Part shown: positions 33,949-42,529 of the stretch, piece after piece
Layout of the letters: each line of letters starts with the position of its first letter
Position numbering within the stretch: position 1 is the stretch's first letter
NCBI RefSeq assembly: GCF_033101155.1
Contig: NZ_JAWMPX010000026.1
Span: 1 to 64,000, forward strand
From: Tropicimonas sp033101155
GTDB taxonomy: Bacteria > Pseudomonadota > Alphaproteobacteria > Rhodobacterales > Rhodobacteraceae
DNA: 64,000 nt
Reading direction: 5' to 3'
Notes under the pieces: model-generated
What the model saw: only the letters and a program-made list of their open reading frames with translations
What the model was told of the DNA's origin: nothing
The model's database searches: none
Position numbers and translations under genes: made by a program

Positions 33949-36369
33949 ATGAAAACCACATCCCAGGTTTGTGTCATCGGCGGAGGCGTCGTGGGCGTTT
34001 CGGTGCTCTATCACCTGACCAAGCTCGGCTGGAGCGATGTCCTGCTCATCGAACGTTCGGAACTGACCAGCGGCTCGACCTGGCATGCCGCTGGTGGCTT
34101 TCACACGCTCAACGGCGACACCAACATGGCCGCCCTGCAAGGTTACACGATCCGGCTCTACAAGGAGCTGGAACAGATCACCGGCATGTCCTGCGGCCTG
34201 CACCATGTCGGCGGCATCACCCTCGCGGACAGCCAGGAGCGCTTCGACATGCTCAAGGCCGAGCGCGCCAAGCACCGCTATATGGGGCTCGAGACAGAAA
34301 TCCTGTCCCCAAGCGAAATCAAACAGATGGCAGAGCTTGTGAATGTGGACGGGATCGTCGGCGGACTCTACGATCCGCTTGACGGCCATCTCGACCCCTC
34401 CGGCACAACCCATGCCTATGCCAAGGCCGCGCGCATGGCCGGGGCGGAGATCGAGACCCATTGCATGGTGCGCGAGACCAATCCCCGGCCCGACGGCACA
34501 TGGGATGTCGTCACCGACAAGGGCACAATCCATGCCGAGCATGTCGTCAATGCCGGCGGTCTCTGGGCGCGCGAGATCGCGGCAATGGCGGGTAACTACC
34601 TGCCGCTTCTGCCGATGGCGCATCAATACATCGTCACCGATGACATCCCGGAAATCGTCGCCCGCGAGACCGAGTTCCCGCATATCATGGATCCGGGAGG
34701 CGAAAGCTACATGCGCCAGGAGGGGCGCGGGCTCTGCATCGGGTTTTATGAGAAGCCCTGCGAGGCCTGGTCGGTGGACGGCACACCCTGGGATTTCGGC
34801 CATGAACTGCTCAATGACCAGTTCGAGAAGATCGAGGAGTCCATTGCCTTTGCCTATCGCCGCGTGCCCGTTCTGGAAACCGCAGGCGTAAAATCCGTCA
34901 TTCACGGCCCCTTCACCTTCGCCCCCGACGGCAATCCGTTGGTCGGGCCGGTTCCCGGCTTGCGCAACTACTGGGCCGCAGCCGCGGTCATGGCCGGGTT
35001 CAGCCAGGGCGGCGGGGTCGGCCTGACCTTGGCGCAATGGATCGTCAACGGCCAGCCAGAGCAAAACAGCTTCGCGTTGGACGTGGCACGGTACGGAAAA
35101 TGGACGACGCCGGGCTACACGATCCCCAAGGTGATCGAGAATTACCAGAACCGGTTCTCCGTCAGCTTCCCCAATGAAGAATTGCCCGCCGCCCGTCCCT
35201 TCCGGACGACGCAGATGTACGACCTCTTCAAGGGGATGAACGCCGTCTTCGGCCAGCAATACGGGCTCGAAGTGGTCAACTACTTCGCACTGCCGGGCGA
35301 TGAGCCCTACGAGACCCCGAGCTTCCGCCGGTCCAATGCCTGGGAGGCGGTACGACAGGAGGTCTTGGCGGTTCGCGAAGGCGTCGGCATCAACGAGGTG
35401 CAGAATTTCGGCAAGTTCCGCGTGACCGGCCCAAATGCCCTCGCCTGGCTCGATCGGATCATGGCAGGGCGGATCCCCAAACCAGGTCGCATCGCGCTGA
35501 CACCGATGCTGGACCCGGCCGGCCGCCTGATCGGCGATTTCACGATTTCCTGCCTCGCGGAAGGCGATTTCCAGCTCACCGCCTCCTATGGCGCGCAGGA
35601 TTACCACCTGCGCTGGTTCGAGCAGCATCTCGACAGCGGCAGCGGCGTGCGGCTGCGCAATGTTTCCGACCGACGCACGGGGTTCCAGATCGCGGGCCCG
35701 AAAGCGCGGGATCTGCTGTCGCGCGTCACCCGCGCGGACGTCTCCAACGAGAGCTTCCGTTTCCTCGATGTGAAACGAATGACTGTCGGCATGGCGGAGG
35801 CCATTGTCCAACGGGTCTCCTATACCGGCGACCTCGGCTACGAGATCTTCGTTTCGCCCGAAAGCCAGCGCCACCTGTGGCATGTTCTCAGCGCGGCCGG
35901 CTCCGATCTCGGCCTGCGGCCTTTCGGAATGCGGGCGATGATGTCACTCCGGCTCGACAAGGGCTTCGGGTCCTGGCTAAGCGAATACTCCCCCGATTAC
36001 ACACCAGCCGAAACCGGGCTGGACCGGTTCATTGCATGGAAGAAGGAGACCGATTTCATCGGACGCGCAGCGGCGGAAGCCGAACGTAAATCGGGGCCGG
36101 CGCGCAAGCTCTGCAGCTTTATCGTCGCGGCGGGGGAGGCGGATGTCGTTGGCTATGAACCGATCTGGCTCGAGGGCGCGGTGGTCGGGTTCTGCACCTC
36201 GGGTGGCTATTCACATTATGCCGGGAAATCCGTTGCCATCGGTTTCCTGCCGGTGGACCGGATCGCCGAGGGGCTCGACGTCGAGATCGAGATATTAGGT
36301 GAGATGTGCGCGGCAACGCTCTGCACAACGCCGCTCTTCGACGCCGACGGCGTCCGCATGCGCGGCTGA
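33949..36369 (+). CDS. Dimethylglycine/sarcosine dehydrogenase-like flavoprotein
   Basis: This is an 806-residue two-part enzyme that oxidatively demethylates an N-methylated amine, passing one-carbon units to tetrahydrofolate. Residues 1 to about 400 are an FAD-dependent amine oxidoreductase with the dinucleotide motif CVIGGGVVGVSVLYHL and GSTWHAAGGFHTL, whose histidine matches the covalent FAD site of dimethylglycine dehydrogenase. The C-terminal half is a GcvT/aminomethyltransferase-like domain, with GYEPIWLEG-type residues and a late RMRG ending. The start is an ATG after GGAGGG; a TTG five codons upstream was rejected. Exact substrate (dimethylglycine, sarcosine or other) is uncertain. 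Confidence 0.88.
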   Translation: MKTTSQVCVIGGGVVGVSVLYHLTKLGWSDVLLIERSELTSGSTWHAAGGFHTLNGDTNMAALQGYTIRLYKELEQITGMSCGLHHVGGITLADSQERFDMLKAERAKHRYMGLETEILSPSEIKQMAELVNVDGIVGGLYDPLDGHLDPSGTTHAYAKAARMAGAEIETHCMVRETNPRPDGTWDVVTDKGTIHAEHVVNAGGLWAREIAAMAGNYLPLLPMAHQYIVTDDIPEIVARETEFPHIMDPGGESYMRQEGRGLCIGFYEKPCEAWSVDGTPWDFGHELLNDQFEKIEESIAFAYRRVPVLETAGVKSVIHGPFTFAPDGNPLVGPVPGLRNYWAAAAVMAGFSQGGGVGLTLAQWIVNGQPEQNSFALDVARYGKWTTPGYTIPKVIENYQNRFSVSFPNEELPAARPFRTTQMYDLFKGMNAVFGQQYGLEVVNYFALPGDEPYETPSFRRSNAWEAVRQEVLAVREGVGINEVQNFGKFRVTGPNALAWLDRIMAGRIPKPGRIALTPMLDPAGRLIGDFTISCLAEGDFQLTASYGAQDYHLRWFEQHLDSGSGVRLRNVSDRRTGFQIAGPKARDLLSRVTRADVSNESFRFLDVKRMTVGMAEAIVQRVSYTGDLGYEIFVSPESQRHLWHVLSAAGSDLGLRPFGMRAMMSLRLDKGFGSWLSEYSPDYTPAETGLDRFIAWKKETDFIGRAAAEAERKSGPARKLCSFIVAAGEADVVGYEPIWLEGAVVGFCTSGGYSHYAGKSVAIGFLPVDRIAEGLDVEIEILGEMCAATLCTTPLFDADGVRMRG

Positions 36370-36444
36370 AATTCGGGACGGAAAAAAACGGGGATGGACG
36401 GCGAGCAGCGCGCCCACCCCCAGAGAAACGCCGTCCTTGGGGGA

Positions 36445-36807
36445 TCAATGCAGCCGTGCTGCCGCCCCGTCCTGCGGCGCGAATCCGCGTTCAAACTCCA
36501 GTTTTCCTGTCTGGGAAGAGATCCTGCCGGCCAGGGGCAGTGCCTGAGGCGCGTCGCGCCGGCTCCCCTCCTTGCCCAACATCACCCGTATCGTCGCCCG
36601 TTTGTCGGGCCCGCTTCGGCTCATCGCCATCCACAGGACCGAAAGTACACCACTTTCGACCAACACCCTGTCACCGGGACGGAGCCCGGCGACAGGTCTT
36701 GGTCCGGAAGGTGTCTCCACCCTGTCCCCCGGCCGATGGACGCGCAGCACTTGTCGTGCGGACACACCGTCGGCCGACGGCATCGCTGCCAGCTTTTGTT
36801 CTGCCAT
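36445..36807 (-). CDS. Hint-domain-like protein without the catalytic cysteine
   Basis: This 120-residue protein resembles the first part of Hint (intein-like) domains: RPGDRVETPSGPRPVAGLRP aligns with TPGTRVATPSGEKL of the RTX-Hint protein encoded nearby. The first Hint residue should be a Cys that starts autoprocessing. Here the equivalent position is His/Arg, and the block B SPNH motif is missing. It could be a degenerate paralogue or a regulator-like single Hint half. No ribosome-binding site is decisive, and the annotation is by sequence resemblance alone. Confidence 0.6.
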   Translation of the reverse strand: MAEQKLAAMPSADGVSARQVLRVHRPGDRVETPSGPRPVAGLRPGDRVLVESGVLSVLWMAMSRSGPDKRATIRVMLGKEGSRRDAPQALPLAGRISSQTGKLEFERGFAPQDGAAARLH

Positions 36808-37377
36808 ATCTGCCTCTTCGGCGGCGTTTCTTAGTGAGCCGTCCGTTATGGGCTGAAGTTAACATCCGCGTGATTCGCTTGGGCAGCGGGAAATGAAACG
36901 GCGCGGAACTCGCTGGAAAGGTGAGTCTTTTGGGGGACACCTGACCAGAGGCGGGGGCGACCCTGGAAGGGCCCGTGCCGGATCGGCGTGCGGTGAAGCC
37001 GTTCGCCGCGGTTGGACCGGTCCGGGAGAACAGTCGTGCCAGCACCTGCCCGTACGCTGGCGCGAAAGCAATCGTACTCAGCACGTTTTCTCTACCAAGT
37101 CCGAAGAAGACCTCTCCGCTGCGTGTAGGCGACAAAGCGTCAGCTCGCCGGAACGAAACAGCGCTGCGTTCCGGCCATTGCAAGCAATCGCATAGAGAGG
37201 GCATGCATCAGAATGCCGGACTGGACGACGCCGTCGGCTTGGTTCCGTGCTCATCACCGGTCTGCTCAGAAGTCCTCACGCTGCTCCGAGACGACATGGA
37301 TCTAATCCTGAGAGCCAAATGCACAAAGGGGAAGCGAAACCGCTTCCCCCAGGCCCTGTGCCCCCACCCAGAGCCGA
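36808..37377. other. Gene-free gap before the RTX-Hint gene
   Basis: No coding sequence is supported in these 570 bases. The right end carries the terminator of the RTX-Hint gene. The rest has no clear repeats, and the open frames seen are small and lack ribosome-binding sites. It would also hold the promoter of the Hint-like gene on the minus strand. Confidence 0.5.
37328..37349 (-). terminator. Terminator of the RTX-Hint gene
   Basis: GGGGAAGCG and CGCTTCCCC form a perfect 9-bp stem around a 4-base loop, followed on the minus strand by TTTGT. It lies 29 bases downstream of the stop codon of the 1237-residue RTX-Hint gene. Confidence 0.7.
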
Positions 37378-40300
37378 CTATTGCTGTAGCAGCACCGCCT
37401 CGTGCCTCTTCAGCGTCCGGCGCGCGGCGACATAGTCGTCGCGACCATTTTGTCTGCCGAGGTCCGGGAAAAGCTCCAGGATCTCGTCCCGCTGAGCGCT
37501 GTCGATCCCGTTCAGCGTGTAGTCACCCGGTTGGAAACTCTCGGTCCAGGCGCCGTCCGCAAGAACCACCTCATGGCAATCGAACATGAAGTGGATATAG
37601 GTCGTCTGCAACTGCGGCAGCCGCCTGATGCCGTGTCGTCCGACCAGGTGTTTGGCCGCGACCAGGACCTCGTGTTCGGCGAAGTAGAGCGAGGTACGAT
37701 CGTCGGCAACCAGCATACGGTGGTTCGGCGAAACAAGCATGTCGCGCTCGGGCAAATCGTCGCCAAGCGAACCGGCCGGGATCAGGATCGGTTGCAGATG
37801 CGGCACCTTCGAGAGCTTGCCATAATCCAGCGCCTTCCGACCGGACCAGCGAACCTCCTGCACACCATTGTCGCGGGTGATGATCTCGTCTCCGACGCAG
37901 ATTTCCTCAACCAGCTTTTCTCCCGACGGCGTTGCGACGCGGGTCCCCGGTGTGAAGCAAGGGATGACATTCTCGATCTCGGAGAAGGTCGCGATTCCGG
38001 CGACCGTCGTTCCATCGGCCTCGTAGAAGGTGACGGTGCCGGACTCGGTGGTCGGATCGCCATTGGTCCAGTTCACCGTCAGTGGGTTGGCATAGCCGGT
38101 CAGGTCGATCGTGTCATTGTCGTCGCCGGCTTCACCGCCGAAGACGACATCGCCCGGTCCAACCTGGAAGAAGGTATCCGCATCGGCGCCACCGAAAGCG
38201 ACATCGACATCAGTATCGTCGCCAAGCGACAGACTGTCCGCACCGCCATCGCCATAGAGGACATCCTTGCCCTCGCCCGCGACCAGCGTGTCGGCCGAAT
38301 TGTCGTTGGTGGTGCTGTCGACCGCATCGGCATCGCCACCCACCAGCACGTCATTGCCGGCACCGCCGATCAACTCGTCCTGTCCGGAACCACCGACGAG
38401 AACGTCATTGCCCTCCCCGCCCTCGAGCAGGTCTACGCCCTCGTCGCCGCGCAGCTGGTCATCACCGTCGCCGCCGGCCAACGCGTCATTGCCTTCCTCG
38501 CCGCGAATGATGTCATTGCCCGCACCGCCATCGACATCATCATCCCCGGAACCGGCCAGAACATAGTCATTGCCCAGCCCGGATTCGATGACGTCCTGCC
38601 CCGCGTAGCCGCGGACCACATCGTCATAGCCGCCAAGCCCGGGGAGCGAGACGCCGTCATCGATCTGGTCGCCCTCGGCATCGACATAGCTGCTGTCCAT
38701 GATGTCGTCGCCGGAGGTGCCGTCGACGATAAGATCCGAAGTGATATCCGGCAGGTCGGTGACTTCACGGGTCGCGGTCTCCGCGCCGGTGGCCGCAACG
38801 GGCTCTGGCTCGGGGATCACATAGCTGATGTTCTCGGTATTTTCGAAGGTCGCTGTCGAAACCGGGGTTTCCGAGCCGAAATCGAGAAAGCTGATCGTGC
38901 CGGAGGTCGGGTCCGTCGGGTCGTCATATTCGATGATCGCCGGGCCGGAGAGCACCATCGTGTCCTCGCCATCTCCGCCATCGATATGGTCACCTTCCGC
39001 GACACCGACGAAGAGATCGTCGCCCGCATCGCCCGACTGGGTATCCGCGCCCTCGCCGCCGACGATCACATCCGATCCCTCACCGCCGGAGATCACGTCG
39101 TCGCCTTTGTCGCCGAAGAGGATATCGCCATCATCGCCGCCATCGATCACGTCATTGCCGTCACCGCCGCCGATAAGGTCGCGCCCCGCGTCGCCGAGGA
39201 TCCTGTCATCGCCTTCGCCGCCAAGAATCAGGTCGGTATCTGCGCCGCCCTCTATATGATCGTCGCCCTGGCCACCAAGGATGACATCCTCGCCGGTGCC
39301 GCCAGAGATGATGTCCTCATCGATACCACCATCGATAAAGTCATTGCCGGCATCGCCGAAGATCGTGTCGTCGTCGTCCTGACCATAAATCGTGTCATTG
39401 CCGTCGCCGCCACGGATCACGTCCATGCCGTTATCCTGGACCGGATCCGCGCCGTATGTATCGGTGCCGTCATCCTTGATGTTCAGCGGATCGAACTCGT
39501 AACCGAAGCCGAGGCCGCCATAGATCACGTCATCGCCCGCGCCGCCGTCGATATCGTCGGAGCCCTCGCCGCCAATGATCGTGTCGGCCCCCTCGCCGCC
39601 CAGGATCGTGTCGGCGTCGAGCCCGCCATCAATCATGTCGTCGCCGTCGCCGCCATCAATGTAGTCTGCATCGTCGCCGGTGGTGATCGTGTCATTGCCG
39701 GCGCCGCCAAGGACCGTGTCCATGTCATCCGTCGTGTCGCGGTCGGCCGGAATCACCGGGGTGCGGGGATATTCGAAACCGAGGTCAGGAAACGCATCGC
39801 CGGTCGAAGAAGTGTCGATCACATCGTTGCCATCGCCACCATCGACCGTATCGGAGCCGTCTCCGCCAGTGATGGTGTCATTGCCGCCACCGCCGTAGAT
39901 CTCGTCATCTCCCGCGCCACCGTCGAGGATGTCGTCTCCCTCGGCGCTGTCATCATATCCCACGGCATCAGAGCTGTAGTCGACATGCGCATTGTCGAAA
40001 CTGGCGCCTGAAGCCCCGAGATCCACGCTCACGACCACATCGTTGAAATCCCCGCCGCATCCCGACTGATCCTCGAAGGCAATGGTCACGGCGCCGGAGG
40101 TCGGGTCGATGCCGACAAGCTCGGTATGTTCCCTGCCGTCCGAGTTGAGGTCGACATTGTCGCCATAACCGGAGGACAGGAACGTCCCCTCGGGGCTGAT
40201 AATGCCGATGCCGACGATATCGCCCGGTGAGACCTCGTACTCGTAGGTGTTCCCGCTCTCATGCAGGGTGTTCGAGCTGAGCATTTCCAGGTTGGTGATC

Positions 40301-41091
40301 TCACCCGTGTCCGGGTCGATCGTGTAGACGAAGAGCTTGTTGGCGTAGGACACCGTCGTCCCCTCGCCCAGCGTGATCGTCACCGTGTCCTTCTCGACCT
40401 GGGCGCGGTCGCCCCAGATCTCGTCATCGTCCGCGCCGCCATAGACCTCGTCATCGCCCGCACCAGCCCAAACGATGTCGTCATCCGCGGCCTCTCCGGG
40501 CAGGATGGCGTCGCCACCGTCGATCGTGTCGCCTTCGGGATCGCCGGTATAGCCGAGGCTGATGAAGTCGTCGTTCTCCGTGCCCTCGACAATGCCGTCA
40601 GGATCGCCGGGACGGTCGATGGAAAAGGCGAGGTCGTCAATCGCGCCGGAGATAGGGTTCGTGACCTCCATCACGTAGACGCCTTCGCAATCGATATCGA
40701 CGAGGCAGGAACCGCCATTCGCCGTGCTCGGAAGGTCGATCATCTTGAGAACGTCGCCATTCTCGTCATAGCAGGTGATCGTGCCGCCTTGCTCGAAATC
40801 GAGCAGGTTCAACGACTGGACATGGGCCGCGCTGTCGAACTCAAAGGTGATCGTGCCACCCGACGCGTTATCGTCGGGATCGCTTGAATCGCCATCCTCG
40901 GAAATGATCAGAACATTCCCCGCCGTGTCCGAAGCGAGATCTGTATCCCCTCCTGTCGGGTTGGCCGTGTCGAAGATCATCGCTGGATTGCAGACGTTCG
41001 AAGTCGAGATCGTGACGCCTTTGTCCGCGTATTGATCACTGACGACAGCCCCGGTGGCCAGATCGTTGAAATCCAGAATGATGTTGCTCAT
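37378..41091 (-). CDS. RTX calcium-binding repeat protein with C-terminal Hint domain
   Basis: This is a large acidic protein (1237 residues), probably exported by a type I secretion system and folding in outside calcium. There is no N-terminal signal peptide (it starts MSNIILDFNDLATGAV). Residues about 170-1000 contain many GGxGxDxI/V RTX nonapeptides in several blocks, for example GGAGDDEIYGGGGNDTITGG-type units. From C1045 a Hint domain runs to the end (CFTPGTRVATPSGEKL, block B SPNHRML with the histidine at about 1124). Proteins of this layout are common in Rhodobacterales. A self-cleavage role is inferred. No secretion genes lie nearby. Confidence 0.9.
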   Translation of the reverse strand: MSNIILDFNDLATGAVVSDQYADKGVTISTSNVCNPAMIFDTANPTGGDTDLASDTAGNVLIISEDGDSSDPDDNASGGTITFEFDSAAHVQSLNLLDFEQGGTITCYDENGDVLKMIDLPSTANGGSCLVDIDCEGVYVMEVTNPISGAIDDLAFSIDRPGDPDGIVEGTENDDFISLGYTGDPEGDTIDGGDAILPGEAADDDIVWAGAGDDEVYGGADDDEIWGDRAQVEKDTVTITLGEGTTVSYANKLFVYTIDPDTGEITNLEMLSSNTLHESGNTYEYEVSPGDIVGIGIISPEGTFLSSGYGDNVDLNSDGREHTELVGIDPTSGAVTIAFEDQSGCGGDFNDVVVSVDLGASGASFDNAHVDYSSDAVGYDDSAEGDDILDGGAGDDEIYGGGGNDTITGGDGSDTVDGGDGNDVIDTSSTGDAFPDLGFEYPRTPVIPADRDTTDDMDTVLGGAGNDTITTGDDADYIDGGDGDDMIDGGLDADTILGGEGADTIIGGEGSDDIDGGAGDDVIYGGLGFGYEFDPLNIKDDGTDTYGADPVQDNGMDVIRGGDGNDTIYGQDDDDTIFGDAGNDFIDGGIDEDIISGGTGEDVILGGQGDDHIEGGADTDLILGGEGDDRILGDAGRDLIGGGDGNDVIDGGDDGDILFGDKGDDVISGGEGSDVIVGGEGADTQSGDAGDDLFVGVAEGDHIDGGDGEDTMVLSGPAIIEYDDPTDPTSGTISFLDFGSETPVSTATFENTENISYVIPEPEPVAATGAETATREVTDLPDITSDLIVDGTSGDDIMDSSYVDAEGDQIDDGVSLPGLGGYDDVVRGYAGQDVIESGLGNDYVLAGSGDDDVDGGAGNDIIRGEEGNDALAGGDGDDQLRGDEGVDLLEGGEGNDVLVGGSGQDELIGGAGNDVLVGGDADAVDSTTNDNSADTLVAGEGKDVLYGDGGADSLSLGDDTDVDVAFGGADADTFFQVGPGDVVFGGEAGDDNDTIDLTGYANPLTVNWTNGDPTTESGTVTFYEADGTTVAGIATFSEIENVIPCFTPGTRVATPSGEKLVEEICVGDEIITRDNGVQEVRWSGRKALDYGKLSKVPHLQPILIPAGSLGDDLPERDMLVSPNHRMLVADDRTSLYFAEHEVLVAAKHLVGRHGIRRLPQLQTTYIHFMFDCHEVVLADGAWTESFQPGDYTLNGIDSAQRDEILELFPDLGRQNGRDDYVAARRTLKRHEAVLLQQ

Positions 41092-41354
41092 TGCCGGCTC
41101 CTGTCAAATCCGCCACGGCGCAGCGGCAGTATGGCCCCGGGAGAATTAAAATTTTCATACATACTCAAATCGCGGAGGTTCGTGTCGCCGGCAGCCAACT
41201 CCGGGCCGACCGGGTAAGGCTGTCGGCTCCTTTCGGTCGCCATGCCGGTTTCCTCCATCATTCGCATCCGTGTTTCAGGCGACATTCGCAGAAAGGCGAC
41301 CGCCGCACTGTCAGACCGAGCCGTGAAGAAACGGAAAAGCGATCGGAGGCCCAT
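41088..41354 (-). CDS. Putative small ORF overlapping the RTX-Hint start
   Basis: This 88-residue open frame ends in an ATGA overlap with the RTX-Hint start, suggesting possible translational coupling. It has a basic N-terminus (MGLRSLFRFFTARSD) and a MSPETRMRMMEETGMATERSR segment, but no recognised family, and no good ribosome-binding site precedes either of two in-frame ATG codons. It may be a real co-regulated small gene or part of the RTX leader. Confidence 0.35.
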   Translation of the reverse strand: MGLRSLFRFFTARSDSAAVAFLRMSPETRMRMMEETGMATERSRQPYPVGPELAAGDTNLRDLSMYENFNSPGAILPLRRGGFDRSRQ

Positions 41355-41951
41355 GGGATGTTGACGACAGCCGTCAGCCGTCGTGACACCCGGTCTTCCC
41401 GGATGCCGTCACACCTCATACGTCCACACTTTCCGTTAAATGGCGGCAGCCATAACGCTGTGCGCGGCCGCCCCCGCAGCCTGCAAATATCGCCCCCCAG
41501 TTGGGTTGATTGGTGATACCGCGTGGAGTTGCCTCCAAGGAAGCGAAAATTGTCAGGAAAGTGGCAGCGGCCCTCTGCCAAAGTGTCGAAAACACTGGAT
41601 TTAATAGTTAACGACGGGTCCGTCATGGACCCGGATTGTTTCCACAAGGGGGCTCAGAGACACCAGTTTTCCAACGGTTTCGGCGTGTTTTTCACCGGTT
41701 GGAGGTGATCGTTTTTTCAAACCTGCCAGAATGGACAGGTTCCGTCCGTCCAGTCGTTTCCACTTGGGTTACGAAATAAAATTTCGCCACACCTGCGCCA
41801 CGATCTCGCCACAAATCAGAAAAAATCTCCAACAGGGTTAACCACTGGTTGTCGCATCGTCACCAATCACGCGGATAGCGCGAGACTGTGATGAAAAAGC
41901 GGGCCAGCCTGCCGTTTGAAGCCCGAATCAAAGCCCGAAGCAACGCGCCGA
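41355..41951. other. Promoter region of the RTX-Hint gene with palindromes
   Basis: No gene is supported here. The stretch lies upstream of the RTX-Hint gene on the minus strand and is richer in A and T than its neighbours. Clear inverted repeats are GGGTCC/GGACCC around GTCAT at 41616-41632 and CGAAAT/ATTTCG around AAA at 41772-41786. A GTTAACC at about 41836 matches half of a CtrA-type site, but a full site was not found. Regulated expression of the exported protein is likely. Confidence 0.5.
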
Positions 41952-42449
41952 TCAGACCGGCGACTGGCCGTCGGGCATGTCGATCCCCGGCAGCCAGGGC
42001 TTGAGATCGACCAGCGGTGTACCGTCCAGGCAATCGATGGCATCGATCTCGATCACGCCGCTCTGGAGATCCAACGCGCGAATTGTGACGGCGGACATCG
42101 CCAGCGGGTTGGGCCGGTTTGGCGATCGCAGGGCAAAGGTGCCACGCGGCGCGTCCGTGTGGCGCGGATTCTGCACGATGAGGTCGCGGCGCGCGCGGTC
42201 CATCCAGTAGATCGCCATCAGATGCCGCCCCGGTTCCAGACCGGCCAGCCCCGCCGCGTAGCCCGGCTCCAGCTCGATCCGCGCCCCCTGCCCGCTCTCG
42301 CGCGCGGCCGAGATGTTGCGCGGACAGCTCTGCCGGTCGGTCCAGGGGCTGCGAATGCGGCCGATGAAGGCAACCTTGGCCGTGGCGCTGGCTTCGGGGT
42401 CGAACCCCAGCACTTCCTCGCCGTCGCGGATCTCCGGTCTGTCACTCAT
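41952..42449 (-). CDS. trmO: TrmO-like tRNA (t6A37) methyltransferase
   Basis: This 165-residue SAM-dependent methyltransferase is of the TsaA/TrmO (formerly UPF0066) family. In characterised cases it N6-methylates t6A at position 37 of tRNAThr. The family core is visible: RGTFALRSPNRPNPLAMSAV, and DAIDCLDGTPLVDLKPW. It starts MSDRPEIRDGEEV after GGACAGGG. It is not in an obvious operon with its neighbours. The family match is good, the specific substrate is inferred. Confidence 0.85.
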   Translation of the reverse strand: MSDRPEIRDGEEVLGFDPEASATAKVAFIGRIRSPWTDRQSCPRNISAARESGQGARIELEPGYAAGLAGLEPGRHLMAIYWMDRARRDLIVQNPRHTDAPRGTFALRSPNRPNPLAMSAVTIRALDLQSGVIEIDAIDCLDGTPLVDLKPWLPGIDMPDGQSPV

Positions 42450-42529
42450 CGGCCCTGTCCTTCGCTTAACCCTGTCCTCGCAGATGACGGGTTCCGGCGG
42501 CCGCCGCCATGTGAGCCTCCGTCGCAGCC

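Noticed and set aside
32401..35883. A 1160-codon open frame antisense to the ligase and flavoprotein genes
   Set aside because: It lies entirely on the opposite strand of two well-supported genes and shows no family motifs. High-GC codon bias commonly opens long antisense frames.
37402..40011. An 869-codon open frame antisense to the RTX-Hint gene
   Set aside because: The periodic Asp/Gly RTX codons on the minus strand explain its repetitive Ile/Val/Ala composition.
37378..41091. Apparent tandem DNA repeats suggesting a CRISPR array
   Set aside because: The repetition is imperfect and in frame with RTX nonapeptides; there are no constant repeats with unique spacers.
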